From: Rubrivivax sp.
Lineage (GTDB): Bacteria; Pseudomonadota; Gammaproteobacteria; Burkholderiales; Burkholderiaceae_C
Assembly (NCBI GenBank): GCA_030693565.1
Contig: JAUYAJ010000148.1
Coordinates: forward strand, 1-6,315
Reading direction: 5' to 3'
DNA: 6,315 nt
Part shown: piece after piece, positions 6,037 through 6,315 of the stretch
Layout of the letters: the number at the start of each line of letters is the position of its first letter
Position numbering within the stretch: position 1 is the first letter of the stretch
Notes under the pieces: generated by a model
The model's input: only the letters and a program-made list of their open reading frames with translations
What the model was told of the DNA's origin: nothing
Database searches by the model: none
Position numbers and translations under genes: made by a program

Positions 6037-6315
6037 CGCACCACCGTCCAGCTGAGCTGGCGCTCGACGTAGCTGCGCTGCGGCGCGGCGCTGGCCGGGC
6101 AGGCGCCGGCGCTGGGGGCGTTGCAGGCATTGGCCACCAGCTCGAAGAAGGCCAGCGCGGTGGCGCCGTCGCTGAGCGTGCCGCTGCCCGGCGTGCGCGT
6201 GCAGCGCACGGTGACGGTGAAGCCGGCCAGGCCGTCCAGGCTCAGGCTGGTGGTGTCGAAGCAAGCCGGCGCCGCTGCCGGTGGCGCCGGGTTGCGCAGC
6301 ACCTGAAAGGCCGCC
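6033..6315 (-). CDS. mshP: MshP, MSHA minor pilin-like protein (C-terminal 93 residues)
   Basis: The 3' end of a gene that enters at the high-coordinate edge; 93 codons plus stop are visible, beginning AAFQVLRNPAPP. The apparent GTG at 6302 is an internal valine codon, not a start, since the frame continues to the edge. The visible part has the MshP pattern: an AAFQVLRN segment, a CFDTTSLSL region, the strand GFTVTVRCTR, a FFELVANACN stretch, a Cys-containing loop (GACP) and the ending RSYVERQLSWTVV-Arg. MshP is a minor pilin-like protein processed by the prepilin peptidase, but its N-terminal prepilin helix lies outside the window and cannot be checked. At least three cysteines in the C-terminal part could form disulphides after export. 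Its stop overlaps the mshQ start by 4 nt, so the two are coupled, as in the mshO-mshP-mshQ end of known MSHA loci. Confidence 0.85.
   Translation of the reverse strand, partial: AAFQVLRNPAPPAAAPACFDTTSLSLDGLAGFTVTVRCTRTPGSGTLSDGATALAFFELVANACNAPSAGACPASAAPQRSYVERQLSWTVVR

Noticed and set aside
4264..6072. Plus-strand open frame of 602 codons antisense to the N-terminal half of mshQ
   Set aside because: Biased translation with runs of Val/Gly/Ala/Arg and no recognisable domain; the minus-strand frame encodes signal peptide, nidogen-like and LamG segments.
6037..6264. Longer mshQ beginning at 6264
   Set aside because: The extra 76 residues are Arg/His/Gln-rich shadow of mshP and would place the signal peptide inside the protein; the ATG at 6036 gives an N-terminal signal peptide and an ATGA overlap.
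6300..6302. GTG at 6302 as the start of a short 89-residue gene
   Set aside because: The frame continues upstream to the window edge with MshP-like residues (AAFQ before VLRN), so this is an internal codon of a truncated mshP.
1..6315. Promoters, terminators, tRNA/rRNA, CRISPR arrays, insertion sequences or attachment sites
   Set aside because: The largest non-coding gap is 9 nt, and I saw no direct-repeat arrays, terminal inverted repeats or hairpin-plus-T-run on either strand beyond what GC-rich coding sequence produces.

Overview
The window reads as one densely packed piece of an MSHA-type (mannose-sensitive haemagglutinin) type IV pilus locus. Every gene is on the minus strand, so transcription runs from high to low coordinates. 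The DNA is strongly GC-rich with GC-ending codons throughout. That and the style of the proteins (a large MshQ with DUF6701, a PilN-like protein separate from MshI) suggest a betaproteobacterium, most likely of the Burkholderiales (Rubrivivax/Leptothrix/Roseateles-like). The taxon is an inference; no marker gene is present.

Layout in transcription order: the 3' end of mshP (minor pilin-like, 6315-6033); mshQ (6036-2368), a 1222-residue exported protein with a nidogen-like N-terminal sandwich, a LamG/concanavalin-like domain and a long C-terminal DUF6701 region; mshI (2368-1343), a PilM-like cytoplasmic protein; a PilN-like single-pass inner-membrane protein (1333-707); mshJ (710-84), PilO-like; and the first 29 codons of a signal-peptide-bearing protein in the mshK position (87-1).

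The genes are coupled: junctions are ATGA (mshP/mshQ), TGATG (mshQ/mshI), a 9-nt gap with a Shine-Dalgarno overlapping the stop (mshI/pilN-like), GTGA (pilN-like/mshJ) and ATGA (mshJ/mshK). The largest non-coding gap in 6.3 kb is 9 nt, so no promoter, terminator, RNA gene or mobile element has room here. The promoter must lie upstream of mshP, outside the window.

Functionally, MshI, the PilN-like protein, MshJ and probably MshK would form the inner-membrane alignment complex (equivalent to PilM/N/O/P) that links the cytoplasmic motor to the outer-membrane secretin. MshP and MshQ belong to the minor pilin/exported surface module. The points most worth a second look are MshQ itself (a large, poorly characterised candidate surface or tip protein with internal Ig-like repeats), the gene order that puts the pilin module directly upstream of the assembly module, and an apparently degenerate nucleotide-binding loop in MshI. 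I see no evidence of a wholly new system.
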